Origin: Paraburkholderia bryophila
GTDB taxonomy: Bacteria; Pseudomonadota; Gammaproteobacteria; Burkholderiales; Burkholderiaceae
Direction of reading: 5' to 3'
Length of the DNA stretch: 64,000 bases
Assembly: GCF_013409255.1 (NCBI RefSeq)
Contig: NZ_JACCAS010000002.1
Coordinates: 3,028,001 to 3,092,000 of the forward strand
Both the position numbers and the translations under genes were made by a program. Shown here one piece after another: positions 43,202 through 53,869 of this stretch (positions are counted from its first letter, which is position 1; each line of letters starts with the position of its first letter). The notes below the pieces were generated by a model. It did no database searches, was not told where the DNA came from, and saw nothing but the letters and a program-made list of their open reading frames with translations.

Positions 43202-44692
43202 ATGAACCAGCAAACGGCAGCAGCCCAACTCGCCACCGCACAAGGCGGCACGGAATCCACGCTGCTCGACCAGATCGTCGAGAAAAGCCGCGTGGCGAAG
43301 TCCGAGTCCGAACACGCGCGGGCGAAAGACCTGATCGGCGAACTCGTGCGCGAAGTGCTCGACGGCACGATGATCGTATCCGACAACCTGTCGGCCACGA
43401 TCGACGCGCGCGTCGCGGAACTCGACCGTCTGATTTCCACGCAACTGAGCGCGGTGATGCATGCGCCGCAATTCCAGCGCATGGAAAGCACGTGGCGTGG
43501 TCTCGACTACCTGTGCAAGGAAAGCAACACCGGCAACACGGTCAAGATCAAGGCACTGCATGCGCCCAAGCGCGATCTGGTGCGCGACTTCAAGACCGCG
43601 ATCGAATTCGATCAGAGCGCGCTCTTCAAGAAGGTCTACGAAGAAGAGTTCGGCACCTTCGGCGGTTCGCCGTTCGGCACGATCATCGGCGACTTCGAAG
43701 TGACGCGTCAGCCGGAAGACATGTACTTCATCGAGCAGATGTCGCACGTCGCGGCGGCCGCGCATGCGCCGTTCATCGCGTCGGCGTCGCCCGAATTGAT
43801 GGGTCTCGAAAGCTTCGCCGATCTTGGCAAGCCGCGCGACCTCGGCAAGGTGTTCGACACGGTCGAATACGCCAAGTGGAAATCGTTCCGCGACGCTGAA
43901 GACTCGCGCTACGTCGGTCTGACGTTGCCGCGTTTTCTCGGCCGTCTACCGTTCAATCCGAAAGACGGCGCCACGGCGGAAGGCTTCAACTTCGTCGAAG
44001 AAGTAGACGGCACCGATCACAGCAAGTACCTGTGGTGTAACGCGGCGTGGGCGTTCGCTGCCCGTCTGACGGCGGCATTCGACGACTTCGGCTGGTGCGC
44101 GGCGATTCGCGGCGTGGAAGGCGGCGGTCTGGTCGAAGATCTGCCCACCCACACGTTCAAGACCGACGACGGCGAAGTCGCGCTGAAATGCCCGACCGAA
44201 ATCGCGATTACCGATCGCCGTGAAAAAGAACTGAGCGACCTCGGTTTCATTCCGCTCGTGCACTGCAAGAACTCGGACTACGCCGCGTTCTTCGCCGCGC
44301 AATCGGTGCAGAAGCCGAAGAAGTACAGCACCGACAGCGCCAACGCAAATGCCGTGCTGTCCGCGCAGTTGCAGTACATCTTCTCGGTATCGCGCGTCGC
44401 GCATTACCTGAAGGCGATGATGCGCGACAAGATCGGCAGTTTCGCGTCGGCGCAGAACGTCGAAGTTTTCCTGAACCGTTGGATATCGCAATACGTGCTG
44501 CTTGACGATAACGCGAGCCAGGAACAGAAGGCGCAGTTCCCGCTGCGCGAGGCATCGATTCAGGTCTCGGAGATTCCGGGCAAGCCTGGTGTGTATCGTT
44601 CGGTCGCGTTCCTGCGTCCGCACTTTCAACTGGACGAGCTGTCGATCTCTTTGCGGCTTGTCGCTGACCTGCCGAAACCGGCAAATTCATAA
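43202..44692 (+). CDS. tssC: Type VI secretion contractile sheath large subunit TssC (VipB)
   Basis: TssC is the major sheath protein. The 496-residue sequence has standard segments: QFQRMESTWRGLDYL, FKTAIEFDQSALFKKVYEEE, FGTFGGSPFGTIIGDFE, FIASASPELMGLESF and LPRFLGRLPF. Length is normal. It is followed by a 74-bp gap with a hairpin before hcp, which may set a different expression level for hcp. Confidence 0.97.
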   Translation: MNQQTAAAQLATAQGGTESTLLDQIVEKSRVAKSESEHARAKDLIGELVREVLDGTMIVSDNLSATIDARVAELDRLISTQLSAVMHAPQFQRMESTWRGLDYLCKESNTGNTVKIKALHAPKRDLVRDFKTAIEFDQSALFKKVYEEEFGTFGGSPFGTIIGDFEVTRQPEDMYFIEQMSHVAAAAHAPFIASASPELMGLESFADLGKPRDLGKVFDTVEYAKWKSFRDAEDSRYVGLTLPRFLGRLPFNPKDGATAEGFNFVEEVDGTDHSKYLWCNAAWAFAARLTAAFDDFGWCAAIRGVEGGGLVEDLPTHTFKTDDGEVALKCPTEIAITDRREKELSDLGFIPLVHCKNSDYAAFFAAQSVQKPKKYSTDSANANAVLSAQLQYIFSVSRVAHYLKAMMRDKIGSFASAQNVEVFLNRWISQYVLLDDNASQEQKAQFPLREASIQVSEIPGKPGVYRSVAFLRPHFQLDELSISLRLVADLPKPANS

Positions 44693-44706
44693 ACGAAAGT
44701 CCAGAA

Positions 44707-44729
44707 AACCCGTGCGGGCCGCACGGGTT
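44707..44729 (+). terminator. Hairpin between tssC and hcp
   Basis: AACCCGTGC (44707-44715) pairs perfectly with GCACGGGTT (44721-44729) over GGGCC. No T-run follows. It probably acts as a partial terminator or as a 5' or 3' mRNA stabiliser, allowing more hcp mRNA than that of neighbouring genes. Confidence 0.55.
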
Positions 44730-44766
44730 AGCTGTTAAAACCACCTCTTTGGGGAGTCGATGAGTT

Positions 44767-45270
44767 ATGAAGGATATCTACTTAAAATTCGGCAATCCGG
44801 CGATCAAAGGCGAGTCCGCCGATAAAGATCACGCTGGTTGGATCGAAATTGATTCGTGGAGCCACTCGATTACGCAACCGCGTTCGGCAACGGCTTCCAC
44901 GGCCGGTGGTCACACGTCCGAGCGTTGCGAGCATTCGGACATGCAGTTCACGAAAGACATCGACGTGGTCAGCCCGTTGATCTATCAGCACGCATCGGGC
45001 GGCACGACGTTCGACGAAGTCACGATCGACTTCATGCGTTCGGATGGTGAAGGCAACCGCATCAAGTACCTGGAAGTGAAACTCAAGTACGTGATCATTT
45101 CGAGCGCAACGCCGAGCGTGGTGGGCGAAGGCTTGCCGAGCGAACAGTTCTCGCTGAAGTACGCCGCCGTGCAGTGGAAGTACACGCAGCAAAAGATCGG
45201 CGGCAACCAGGGCGGCAACGCGCAAGGCGCGTGGAGCCTGACGAAGAACGACAAGACGTACGCGGTCTGA
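44767..45270 (+). CDS. hcp: Type VI secretion inner-tube protein Hcp (TssD)
   Basis: Hcp hexamers stack into the tube that is shot out by the sheath and can carry small effectors. The 167-residue product has the usual Hcp1-family pattern: KFGNPAIKGESADKDHAGWI, SWSHSITQPR, FTKDIDVVSPLIYQHASGG and MRSDGEGNRIKYLEVKLKYV. There is no C-terminal toxin extension. GGGGAG precedes the start. The hairpin upstream gives the gene its own leader. Confidence 0.96.
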   Translation: MKDIYLKFGNPAIKGESADKDHAGWIEIDSWSHSITQPRSATASTAGGHTSERCEHSDMQFTKDIDVVSPLIYQHASGGTTFDEVTIDFMRSDGEGNRIKYLEVKLKYVIISSATPSVVGEGLPSEQFSLKYAAVQWKYTQQKIGGNQGGNAQGAWSLTKNDKTYAV

Positions 45271-45355
45271 TGTCGCGGCGCGGGCGGCATGCACGGCGTG
45301 ACAACGCCGGCGTGCGCCGCCCGCGCCTCGCATCGGCCGGATTCTTCGGACTCTG

Positions 45356-45835
45356 ATGAAACGCTTCGAACCCAGCTTTCTCGACAAGCTGTTCGACGAC
45401 GAACCGCATCTGCCGGCGTCCCCGGCGATGCGGCAATTGTCGTTGGAAGAATTGAAGAGCACCGTCGCACGCGACGTGGAAGCGATCCTGAATACGCGGA
45501 TCGCGCTGACCGAGCACGAGCTCGCGGCGCTGCCGGAATGTCAGCAGTCGGTGCTCACGTATGGGCTGAACGATTTCGCGGGCCTGAGTCTCGCGAGCCA
45601 TTACGACCGCACGTTTATTTGCAAATCGATTCAACAGGCCATCGCGCGGCATGAGCCGCGCTTGCAGCAGGTGGCGGTCACGCTCGAATTGAACGAACAA
45701 TCCACCAATGCGCTGAACTTTGCGATTCAGGCGCTGCTGGTGGTCCACCCGGCGGAAGAACCGGTGAGTTTCGACGCCATGTTGCAGCCGTCCACGTTGC
45801 AGTACTCGGTGACGCGCGCTCGCGCGAAGCTGTAG
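45356..45835 (+). CDS. tssE: Type VI secretion baseplate wedge protein TssE (gp25-like)
   Basis: TssE is the T4 gp25 homologue that nucleates sheath assembly on the baseplate. The 159-residue product has the gp25-like core: VARDVEAILNTRIALTEHEL, ECQQSVLTYGLNDFAGLS and VTLELNEQSTNALNFAIQAL. It opens with RFEPSFLDKLFDDEP, typical of TssE. It lies between hcp (85 bp upstream) and tssF (127 bp downstream). Confidence 0.94.
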   Translation: MKRFEPSFLDKLFDDEPHLPASPAMRQLSLEELKSTVARDVEAILNTRIALTEHELAALPECQQSVLTYGLNDFAGLSLASHYDRTFICKSIQQAIARHEPRLQQVAVTLELNEQSTNALNFAIQALLVVHPAEEPVSFDAMLQPSTLQYSVTRARAKL

Positions 45836-45962
45836 TCGCTGCACACGGCTGCACGTGTGCCGTACGAGTGCTTGGCATATTTTGAGTAGCGCCTCGCCGC
45901 CGCCGTTACGCGCAACGGCAAGATGAGACGGGGCGCGGAAGTTTAGGTCCGGGGATAGATCG

Positions 45963-47798
45963 ATGGAAGAATTGCTGCCGTATTACGAGCGCGAATTATC
46001 ATTTCTGCGGCGCTATTCGCGCGATTTCGCCGAGCGCTATCCGAAGATCGCGGCGCGTCTGGCCATGTCCGGCGAGCACTGCGAAGACCCGCACGTCGAG
46101 CGGATGATCGAATCGTTCGCGCTGCTAGGCGCGCGCATCAACAAGAAACTCGACGACGATTACCCCGAATTCACCGAAGCGCTGCTGGAAGTGCTGTATC
46201 CGCACTACCTGCGGCCGTTTCCGTCATGTTCGATCGCGCAGTTGGGCACCTCGGCGGCACTCAGCCATCTGACCGAGCCGGTGTTGATCGAACGCGGCAC
46301 CGAACTGAAGTCGCGCCCCATTCGCGGCGTGCAATGCCGGTTCCGCACCGCTTACGACGTCACGCTCGCGCCGATCCGCATTTCGGAGGCGAAGTACACG
46401 TCGGTGGCCATGGCGCCGAGTGCGACCGTGCTGCCGGGTAACGCTACGGCGATCGTGTCGATCACTTTCGAATCCACCGCGCCGCTCGATCTGTCTGCGT
46501 TGAAGCTGAGCACGCTGCGCGCGCATCTGCACGGCGAGCAGTCGTTTATCGCCGCGCTGTCGGACTGCCTGTTCGTCAATGCGATGGCCACGTATGTGGA
46601 AGCCGACCGGCGCGGCGTGTGGACCCCGCTGCGCGTGTCGCCGCTCGTCCAGGCCGGCTTCGACGAAGACGACGCGCTGATCGACTATCCGGCCAAATCG
46701 CATCCGGCCTACCGGTTGCTGACCGAATACTTCGCGTTCCCCGAGAAATTCAATTTCGCGGACTTCGATCTGGCCGCGATGACGCAAGCCAGCGGCCGCT
46801 GCCAGCGTCTGACGCTGCATGTGGTGCTCAAGGACGTGCGCAGCGATTCGCACATGGCGCGCCTGCTCGATTCGTTGTCCGCGCATCATTTCCGGCTGTT
46901 CTGTTCGCCGGTGGTGAATCTGTTCGAGCAGCACGGCGAGCCGATCCGGATCAGCCATCAGGCGATTTCGTATCCGGTGATCGCGGAATCGCGCCGCGCC
47001 TTCGCCTACGAAGTCTATTCGATCGACTCGGTGAAACTCGTCAGGCAGCAGGCGCATGAGGAGTCGGTGATCGAGTTCCGGCCGTTCTACTCGCTGCATC
47101 ACGGCGAAGCGGCGCGCGCCGGTCATTACTGGTTTGCGCGGCGCAACGATTGGGTCGCGCAGAAAAGCCCCGGCTACGAGACGGAAATCTCGATCGTCGA
47201 TATCGACTTCGAGCCCGCCGCGCCGCAGACCGATACTTTGAGTCTCGATCTGACCTGCACGAATCGCGACTTGCCCGCCGGCCTCGCGGTCGGGCTGGAA
47301 GGTGGCGACCTGTATCTCGAAGGCGGCTCGCTGACCGGCAGCATTTCGATGCTGCGCCGGCCCACGCCGAGCGTGCGTTTCGAGCGCGGGCGCGCCTCGC
47401 ATTGGCGGCTGATTTCGCATCTGGCGTTGAATCATGTGTCGCTGGCCAATAGCGGGCTGTCGGCGCTGAAGGAAATGCTGGTGCTTTACGATTTGCGGCG
47501 CACGGCTGTGTCGGCGCGGCATATCGACGGACTGGTCGGCATCGAACAGCGTGCGGCCGTGCAGTGGCTGCCCGGCAAGCCGTTTGCCACCTTCGTGCGC
47601 GGTATCGAGATTCGTTTGACGATCGACGAAGAGCATTTCGTCGGTACGAGTCTCGCTTCGTTCGTGCGGGTCATCGATACATTTTTCGGGCTGTATGTGC
47701 ATCTGAACAGCTTTGTGCAACTGGTCGTCGTGTCGAAACGCACGGGCGAGGAGATTCTGCGATGCAAACCGCGCAGCGGCGAGTCGATCCTGGCGTAA
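45963..47798 (+). CDS. tssF: Type VI secretion baseplate protein TssF
   Basis: TssF forms baseplate wedges with TssG and TssE. The 611-residue protein opens LLPYYERELSFLRRYSRDFA with ERYPKIAARL following, the family signature. The segment ALLEVLYPHYLRPFPSCSIA is also characteristic. Length is normal. The 3' end overlaps the start of tssG by 37 nt in another frame, so the two are translated in a coupled way. Confidence 0.96.
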   Translation: MEELLPYYERELSFLRRYSRDFAERYPKIAARLAMSGEHCEDPHVERMIESFALLGARINKKLDDDYPEFTEALLEVLYPHYLRPFPSCSIAQLGTSAALSHLTEPVLIERGTELKSRPIRGVQCRFRTAYDVTLAPIRISEAKYTSVAMAPSATVLPGNATAIVSITFESTAPLDLSALKLSTLRAHLHGEQSFIAALSDCLFVNAMATYVEADRRGVWTPLRVSPLVQAGFDEDDALIDYPAKSHPAYRLLTEYFAFPEKFNFADFDLAAMTQASGRCQRLTLHVVLKDVRSDSHMARLLDSLSAHHFRLFCSPVVNLFEQHGEPIRISHQAISYPVIAESRRAFAYEVYSIDSVKLVRQQAHEESVIEFRPFYSLHHGEAARAGHYWFARRNDWVAQKSPGYETEISIVDIDFEPAAPQTDTLSLDLTCTNRDLPAGLAVGLEGGDLYLEGGSLTGSISMLRRPTPSVRFERGRASHWRLISHLALNHVSLANSGLSALKEMLVLYDLRRTAVSARHIDGLVGIEQRAAVQWLPGKPFATFVRGIEIRLTIDEEHFVGTSLASFVRVIDTFFGLYVHLNSFVQLVVVSKRTGEEILRCKPRSGESILA

Positions 47799-48871
47799 TC
47801 GAGCAACTGCTCGACGAGCCGCATCGCTTCGAATTTTTTCAGGCGGTGCGGATTCTCGAGAAGTGGTTCGCACAACAAGCACCGTCAAACAGTGGGAATT
47901 CGGGCAACCGGCGTCCCGGCGAAATCGTCGCGCAGCGCATTGCGTTTCGCAACACGCTGTCCATGTCGTTTCCGCCGAGCGAGATTCACAGCGCGCAGTC
48001 CTATGGCGACGAAGGCGCGCCGCTGAAAGACAAGGCGCAGCGTAGCGCGGCGCTTGCGGACGGTTCGCTGGAAAAGGTGGATATCACGCCGGCGTTCTTC
48101 GGGCTGCTCGGCGGGCAGGGCGCGTTGCCGCTGCATTACACCGAGCAGATCGTCGAGCGCGAGTATGTCAAGCGGGACCGCGCCGCGCGTGAATTCTTCG
48201 ACGTGTTTTCGAACCGCGCGACCGCGCTGTTCTACGCGGCGTGGAAGAAGTACCGCTTGCCGTTTCACTACGAGCTGGATCGCGACGAACGCTATCTGCC
48301 GCTGTTGCTGGCGCTGGCCGGCGTCGCCGACGACGACACGCGCAACAGCCTGCAAAGCGGCGACGGCGCGCTGTTCGACGAAGCGATTGCGGGCTATGCG
48401 CTGGCCGCGCGGCATCGGCCGGTGTCGGCGGCGTATTTGCAGCGCACGCTGTCGGAGTACTTCAAGGTGCGGGTACGGGTCGAGCAGTTCGTCGGCAAGT
48501 GGTACGACGTGCCGCCCGATCAACTGACCGTGCTCGGCAGCGTCAACGCCACGCTCGGCGCCACCGCGCTGGCGGGTGCACGCGTCTGGCAGCGTGACAT
48601 GCGGGCTCGCCTCGTGATCGGACCGCTCGACAAGGCCGACTACGAAGCCTTCCTGCCCGGCGCCGACCGCGCCGTTGCGCTGGAGCGCATGCTGACGCTG
48701 CTGGCCGGCGTCACGCTCGAATATGAAGTCTCGCTGGTGCTGCGCCGCAAGGAAGTAGGGCCGAGCCAGTTGAGCAAGGGCGCGCGTCTCGGTTGGGACG
48801 CGTTCCTGTGCACGCGGGAAGCCGACCGTGACCGGGCGGACGCCCGCTACGAATTGCACGTGATTCACTGA
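47762..48871 (+). CDS. tssG: Type VI secretion baseplate protein TssG
   Basis: This 369-residue TssG has the family segments VIEQLLDEPHRFEFFQAVRI, ITPAFFGLLGGQGALPLHYTE and FVGKWYDVP. It starts at the ATG at 47762 inside the end of tssF. Upstream in-frame sequence is the shadow of tssF and is excluded. It forms the TssF2G wedge of the baseplate. clpV starts 35 bp downstream. Confidence 0.95.
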   Translation: MQTAQRRVDPGVIEQLLDEPHRFEFFQAVRILEKWFAQQAPSNSGNSGNRRPGEIVAQRIAFRNTLSMSFPPSEIHSAQSYGDEGAPLKDKAQRSAALADGSLEKVDITPAFFGLLGGQGALPLHYTEQIVEREYVKRDRAAREFFDVFSNRATALFYAAWKKYRLPFHYELDRDERYLPLLLALAGVADDDTRNSLQSGDGALFDEAIAGYALAARHRPVSAAYLQRTLSEYFKVRVRVEQFVGKWYDVPPDQLTVLGSVNATLGATALAGARVWQRDMRARLVIGPLDKADYEAFLPGADRAVALERMLTLLAGVTLEYEVSLVLRRKEVGPSQLSKGARLGWDAFLCTREADRDRADARYELHVIH

Positions 48872-48906
48872 CCACAACGATAGAACCTGGACCCGGATCG
48901 CACGAC

Positions 48907-51600
48907 ATGAGCACGTCCCTCAACACCCTGATCGCCAAACTGAATCCGACCTGCCGGCAAGCGGCTTTGCTGGCGGCGAACAACTGTCTCGCGCGCGGTC
49001 ACTACGAGGTCGACCTCGAGCATCTGCTGCTGGCGCTGCTGGATGAGTCGGCGAGCGACGTCGCGCTCGTGCTGCGAGCGAGCAAGATCGACCCGCATGG
49101 GTTGCGCGCGGATCTCGAACGCGAATTGCAGCGGCTGAAAACCGGCAATACGCGCACGCCGGTGTTTTCGAAGCATCTGATCGATCTGCTCGAACAGGCG
49201 TGGCTGATTGCGTCGCTCGATTCGCAGATTGGCCGGATCCGCTCGGGGCATTTGTTGCTGGCGCTGCTGAGCGCGCCGGATCTCGCGCAGTTTGCCGAGC
49301 GCATGTCGCCGTTGCTGCGCGACGTGCGCGTGACCGATCTGAAGCACAAGTTCGACGAACTCACCGCAGGCTCGCGCGAAGCGGAACGCAGCAGCGCGGC
49401 CGACGGCGCCAGTGACGACGCGAGCGATACCGCGGCGAACGAAGCCGTGCCCGGCGCACCGTCGAAAACGCCCGCGCTCGACACGTACACCAGCAATCTC
49501 ACGCAGCGCGCGCGTGACGGCAAGATCGATCCGGTGATCGGCCGCGAAGCCGAAATTCGCCAGACCATCGACATCCTGATGCGCCGCCGCCAGAACAACC
49601 CGATCATGACGGGCGAGGCGGGTGTCGGCAAAACGGCCGTGGTGGAAGGTCTCGCGCTGCGCATCGCCGCTGACGACGTGCCCGTGCCGCTCAAAGGCGT
49701 GGCGCTGCACGTGCTCGACATGGGTCTGCTGCAAGCCGGCGCGAGTGTGAAGGGCGAGTTTGAAAACCGGCTGAAGAACGTGATCGACGAGGTCAAGAAG
49801 AGCCCGCATCCGATCATTCTGTTTATCGACGAGGCGCACACGATCATCGGCGCCGGCGGCCAGGCGGGTCAGAACGACGCGGCCAATCTGCTGAAGCCGG
49901 CCTTGGCACGCGGCGAATTGCGCACGATCGCGGCGACCACCTGGAGCGAGTACAAGAAGTACTTCGAGAAAGACGCGGCGCTGGCGCGGCGCTTCCAGGT
50001 CGTGAAGATCGAAGAGCCGAACGAGGCGCTGGCCGCGGCGATGCTGCGCGGCATGGCGGCGCTGATGGAAAAGCACTTCAACGTGCGCGTGCTCGACGAC
50101 GCGATTACCGAGGCGGTGCGCCTGTCGCATCGCTACATTAGCGGCCGGCAACTGCCGGACAAGGCGATCAGCGTGCTCGACACGGCTTGTGCGAAGGTGG
50201 CGCTCGCACACAGTTCGACACCGGCCGCGATCGACGACACGAAGAAAAGCCTCGAACGGATCGACACCGAAATCGCTGCGCTGGAACGCGAAGTGGTGAG
50301 TGGCGCAGTGCATGACGAGCGGCTGGCGGAACTGCGCGAACTGCGCGAGGAAGACGTCAAGGCGCTTGCCGAAGACGAAGCCCGCTACGACAAGGAACGC
50401 GCGCTCGTCACGGAGATCGTCGGCCTGCGCGCCGAGCTCGACGCGGCCCGCGTGAGCAGCGCGAACGGCGAACAGGCCGAACACACTGACCAAGCCGACA
50501 AAGCACATGCGGCACGCGCAACACTCGCCGCACGCGTCGCCGAACTGCACGCGCTACAAGGCAGCCAGCCGATGGTGCCACTGCAGGTGGATGGCCACGT
50601 GGTCGCCGAGATCGTCGCGTCATGGACCGGCATTCCGCTCGGCCGCATGATCAAGGACGAAATCCAGACCGTGCTGAACTTGCAGCCGCTGCTGGCCACG
50701 CGCGTGATCGGCCAGGACCACGCGCTCGACGCGATCGCGCAGCGCGTGCGCACCGCCAGTGCCAGTCTCGAAGACCCGAACAAGCCGCGCGGCGTGTTCA
50801 TGTTCGTGGGCCCGTCGGGCGTCGGCAAGACCGAGACCGCGCTGGCGCTGGCCGACGTGTTGTACGGCGGCGAGCGAAAGATGGTCACGATCAACATGAG
50901 CGAGTATCAGGAGGCGCACAGCGTCTCCGGTCTGAAAGGCTCGCCGCCGGGCTACGTGGGTTATGGCGAAGGTGGCGTGCTGACCGAAGCGGTGCGGCGC
51001 AATCCGTATTCGGTGGTGCTGCTCGACGAAGTCGAAAAGGCTCACCCCGATGTGCTCGAAATGTTCTTCCAGGTGTTCGACAAGGGCACGATGGACGACG
51101 CCGAAGGCCGCGAGATCGACTTCCGCAACACGCTGATCATTCTGACCTCGAATGTCGGGTCGCAGGCGGTCATGCAGGCTTGCCTGAACAAGAGCGCCGA
51201 AGAACTGCCGGACGCGGACGAACTCGCGGAGACGTTGCGCCCGCAACTGTACAAGACGTTCAAGCCGGCCTTTCTTGGCCGCATGAAGGTGGTGCCGTAC
51301 TACCCGATTTCCGACGACGTACTCGCCGAGATCATCGAGCTGAAACTGGAGCGGATTCGCCGCCGCATTGAATCGAATCACAAGGCCGTGTTCGAGTGGG
51401 ACGAGTCGCTGGTCGACGCCGTGCTCGCGCGGTGTACCGAGGTGGATTCGGGGGCGCGCAACGTCGACCATATTCTGAACGGCACGCTGTTGCCCGAGGT
51501 CGCGCAGCAGGTGCTGGAGCGCATTGCCAACGGCGCCGCGATCGAACGCATTTCGGTGCGCGCGAGCGAAGCCGGCGAATTCGATTACACGGTCGTGTAA
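48907..51600 (+). CDS. clpV: Type VI secretion ATPase ClpV (TssH)
   Basis: This AAA+ unfoldase disassembles contracted TssBC sheath for reuse. The 897-residue protein has a double-Clp N domain (about 1-155), a first nucleotide-binding domain with Walker A GEAGVGKT (236-243), and a second with Walker A GPSGVGKT (635-642). The coiled middle domain has an Ala/Glu-rich stretch near residue 520 ([20 protein letters not shown]). Length and motifs match ClpV rather than ClpB. It lies between tssG and tssA. Confidence 0.96.
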   Translation: MSTSLNTLIAKLNPTCRQAALLAANNCLARGHYEVDLEHLLLALLDESASDVALVLRASKIDPHGLRADLERELQRLKTGNTRTPVFSKHLIDLLEQAWLIASLDSQIGRIRSGHLLLALLSAPDLAQFAERMSPLLRDVRVTDLKHKFDELTAGSREAERSSAADGASDDASDTAANEAVPGAPSKTPALDTYTSNLTQRARDGKIDPVIGREAEIRQTIDILMRRRQNNPIMTGEAGVGKTAVVEGLALRIAADDVPVPLKGVALHVLDMGLLQAGASVKGEFENRLKNVIDEVKKSPHPIILFIDEAHTIIGAGGQAGQNDAANLLKPALARGELRTIAATTWSEYKKYFEKDAALARRFQVVKIEEPNEALAAAMLRGMAALMEKHFNVRVLDDAITEAVRLSHRYISGRQLPDKAISVLDTACAKVALAHSSTPAAIDDTKKSLERIDTEIAALEREVVSGAVHDERLAELRELREEDVKALAEDEARYDKERALVTEIVGLRAELDAARVSSANGEQAEHTDQADKAHAARATLAARVAELHALQGSQPMVPLQVDGHVVAEIVASWTGIPLGRMIKDEIQTVLNLQPLLATRVIGQDHALDAIAQRVRTASASLEDPNKPRGVFMFVGPSGVGKTETALALADVLYGGERKMVTINMSEYQEAHSVSGLKGSPPGYVGYGEGGVLTEAVRRNPYSVVLLDEVEKAHPDVLEMFFQVFDKGTMDDAEGREIDFRNTLIILTSNVGSQAVMQACLNKSAEELPDADELAETLRPQLYKTFKPAFLGRMKVVPYYPISDDVLAEIIELKLERIRRRIESNHKAVFEWDESLVDAVLARCTEVDSGARNVDHILNGTLLPEVAQQVLERIANGAAIERISVRASEAGEFDYTVV

Positions 51601-51686
51601 CGAGGCGTCGGCGTACCGCAGCGCAGTGCGCCGACACCTTCGCCAATCTGTTTAAATGCCGTACCGGACACTTATTGCATTCTGTC

Positions 51687-52793
51687 ATGCCGACTAATCT
51701 GGACACCCTGCTGGCGCCGCTCAGCGAGACCTCGCCATGCGGCGACGATCTGCTGTTTTCCAACGATTTCGACGCGATCCAGCACGCGCGCCGTTTCGAA
51801 GATCCTTCGCTCGATCAGGGCGAGTGGGTCACGGACATCAAGGAGGCCGACTGGCCGTTCGTGGTGGAGCGCACCCGCGCGCTGCTGCAAACGCAGACCA
51901 AAGACCTGCGGCTCGCCGTCTGGCTCACGGAGGCGCTCGCGCTCGAAGAGGGCATGGTCGGCCTCACGCAGGGCTATACGCTGTTGACCGGGCTGTGCGA
52001 GCGCTTCTGGGACACCGTGCATCCGCTGCCGGAAGGCGACGACACCGAGTATCGACTCGGCAATGTCGCGTGGCTGGTGGGCCGCACCGGCGAGCTGCTG
52101 CGCGCCATGCCGCTGACCTCGTCGCAAGGTAACGCGTACAGCACGATCGATTGGGACGTGGCCACGCACGTCGCGCAAGCCGTCAAGCGCGATCCGGATC
52201 ACGCGGACGAAATCGCGCGCGGCAAACCGTCCATCGAGCAGATCGAAGCGTCGAAGCGCGCCACGCCGCCGGCGTTCTACACGGCGCTGCTGGCCGATCT
52301 GAAAGCGTTCGAGGCCGCCATGCTCGCGCTCGAACAGGAACTCGACCGCCGCGCCGCCGACGTCGCGCCGAGTTTCCGTCAGGCGAAAGACGCGTATGAG
52401 AACGTCTTCCGTCTGGCCGAACGGTTTGCGCGCGAACTGGGCGTGAACGCGGAAACGTCGCAGCCCAAAGCCCCCGCGTCGACCGAGCACGAACGCGCCG
52501 AGCCGACCTTCAAGACCTCAACGCAACGCGAGGAACCCGTGTTGACGACCACGCCGACCAGCCCGATTGCAGGAATCCAGAGCCGTGCGCAAGCCGTCGC
52601 GCAGTTGCGCGCGGTGGCCCGGTTCTTTCGCGGCACGGAGCCGCACAATCCGGCGGCTTACTTCGCCGAGAAAGCCGCGGAGGCCGCGGATATGCCGTTG
52701 CATCAATGGCTGTCCACGGTGGTGAAAGACGACGGCTCGCTCGCGCATATCCGCGAGCTGCTGGGCGTGAAGCCGGACGATCAGAAGAGCTAG
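51687..52793 (+). CDS. tssA: Type VI secretion protein TssA
   Basis: TssA coordinates baseplate docking and tube/sheath growth. The 368-residue protein has the ImpA N-terminal domain (about 8-60: LLAPLSETSPCGDDLLFSND) with LAVWLTEALALEEGMVGLTQ following. The C-terminal part, about 290-368, contains SRAQAVAQLRAVARFFRGTE and AADMPLHQWLSTVV. The latter resembles the shorter class of TssA C-termini. The ATG at 51687 directly opens the domain. It is the last gene of the plus-strand operon and ends 4 bp from the convergent regulator. Confidence 0.92.
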   Translation: MPTNLDTLLAPLSETSPCGDDLLFSNDFDAIQHARRFEDPSLDQGEWVTDIKEADWPFVVERTRALLQTQTKDLRLAVWLTEALALEEGMVGLTQGYTLLTGLCERFWDTVHPLPEGDDTEYRLGNVAWLVGRTGELLRAMPLTSSQGNAYSTIDWDVATHVAQAVKRDPDHADEIARGKPSIEQIEASKRATPPAFYTALLADLKAFEAAMLALEQELDRRAADVAPSFRQAKDAYENVFRLAERFARELGVNAETSQPKAPASTEHERAEPTFKTSTQREEPVLTTTPTSPIAGIQSRAQAVAQLRAVARFFRGTEPHNPAAYFAEKAAEAADMPLHQWLSTVVKDDGSLAHIRELLGVKPDDQKS

Positions 52794-52797
52794 GCGT

Positions 52798-53757
52798 TCA
52801 CGCGCCTCTGATCTCGCGTATGCCCTTACGCAACCGACGGCGCAGCAGCGTGCGCAACGTGACGCCGTCGGCATAGCCCACCATGTCGGCGATCCTGTCG
52901 ACGCTGTTGCTGCTGGTCTTCAGCAGATGCACGGCACGCTCGATGCGCAGGTCCTGCACGTGCGAGACCGGCGTCTTGCCCAGAACGTCGCGAACGCGCC
53001 GCGCCAGCGTGCGCTTGCTGGTCGCCAGTTCATTGGCGGCGGCATCCAGATTGAAACCCTTGTCGAGATGCGCGCGAGCCCAGCGGTCGAAACGCTCGAC
53101 CAGCGGATCGGCGTGCGACAGGTGATCCGAAATGATGTACGCCGATTGCGACGGCCGCGAGTCGACCACCAGGTAATTCGCCACCAGCGTGGCCAGTTCG
53201 GGACTGGCCTGGCGGATCAACCAGAGCGTCATGTCGATGTGGCTGAACGCGGCGCCTGCCGTCACGAACTGTCCGGAGTTGACCAGCATATGGCTCGTGT
53301 CGAGACGCACGGACGGATAGCGTTGACGAAACAGCGGCGCCAGCCACCACGTGGTGGTGGCGTTGTGCTGCGCCAGCAAGCCGCTTTCAGCCAGCACGAA
53401 CGTACCGACGCACGCCGCGGCGATACGCACCCCCGTTTCCGCCCAACCACGCAGCGCGACGGCGGCTTCGGCCACGTCCGCACGCGCCAGCGCCGCCTGC
53501 AGCGACTCGGGCATCTTGTAGCCGAGCGCCGGCACGATCACCAGATCCGGCGCCGGGCAGTCCGCCAGCGGTCGCACGGGAACGCTCAGGCCTTGCGCGC
53601 TTTTGACCTTGCGGCGCACACCGGCGACCGACACCTGAAACGGTTCGCCCGGCCACGCCTGCAACGCGGAGAGTTCATTCGCCGTGGTCAACGCATCCAG
53701 AACGATCGCGAGACCCGTGTCGAATACGCCTTCCAGCGTCAGCACCGTAATATTCAT
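52798..53757 (-). CDS. GlxA family (AraC/XylS) transcriptional regulator
   Basis: This 319-residue regulator has an N-terminal DJ-1/PfpI-like domain (about 1-180, with RIAAACVGTFVLAESGLL) and a C-terminal AraC-type double helix-turn-helix (about 215-319; AANELATSKRTLARRVRDVL, RIERAVHLLKTSSNSVDRIA). The ATG at 53757 begins ITVLTLEGVFDTG as expected. It faces tssA tail-to-tail and is divergent from an ABM monooxygenase gene 113 bp away, which is its most likely target. Whether it also affects the T6SS is unknown. Confidence 0.88.
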   Translation of the reverse strand: MNITVLTLEGVFDTGLAIVLDALTTANELSALQAWPGEPFQVSVAGVRRKVKSAQGLSVPVRPLADCPAPDLVIVPALGYKMPESLQAALARADVAEAAVALRGWAETGVRIAAACVGTFVLAESGLLAQHNATTTWWLAPLFRQRYPSVRLDTSHMLVNSGQFVTAGAAFSHIDMTLWLIRQASPELATLVANYLVVDSRPSQSAYIISDHLSHADPLVERFDRWARAHLDKGFNLDAAANELATSKRTLARRVRDVLGKTPVSHVQDLRIERAVHLLKTSSNSVDRIADMVGYADGVTLRTLLRRRLRKGIREIRGA

Positions 53758-53869
53758 GGCTCGATCGATACCAAAGATGTCAATCGTGCCAGCATCCCAG
53801 ATGCGCTCCGCGCTGTAAAGTGGGACCGGTCGCAAGCGTTGCGATCCCATTCACTCGGAGAGACTCATC

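Noticed and set aside
44767..45270. Evolved Hcp effector with fused toxin
   Set aside because: The 167-residue length is plain Hcp with no C-terminal extension.
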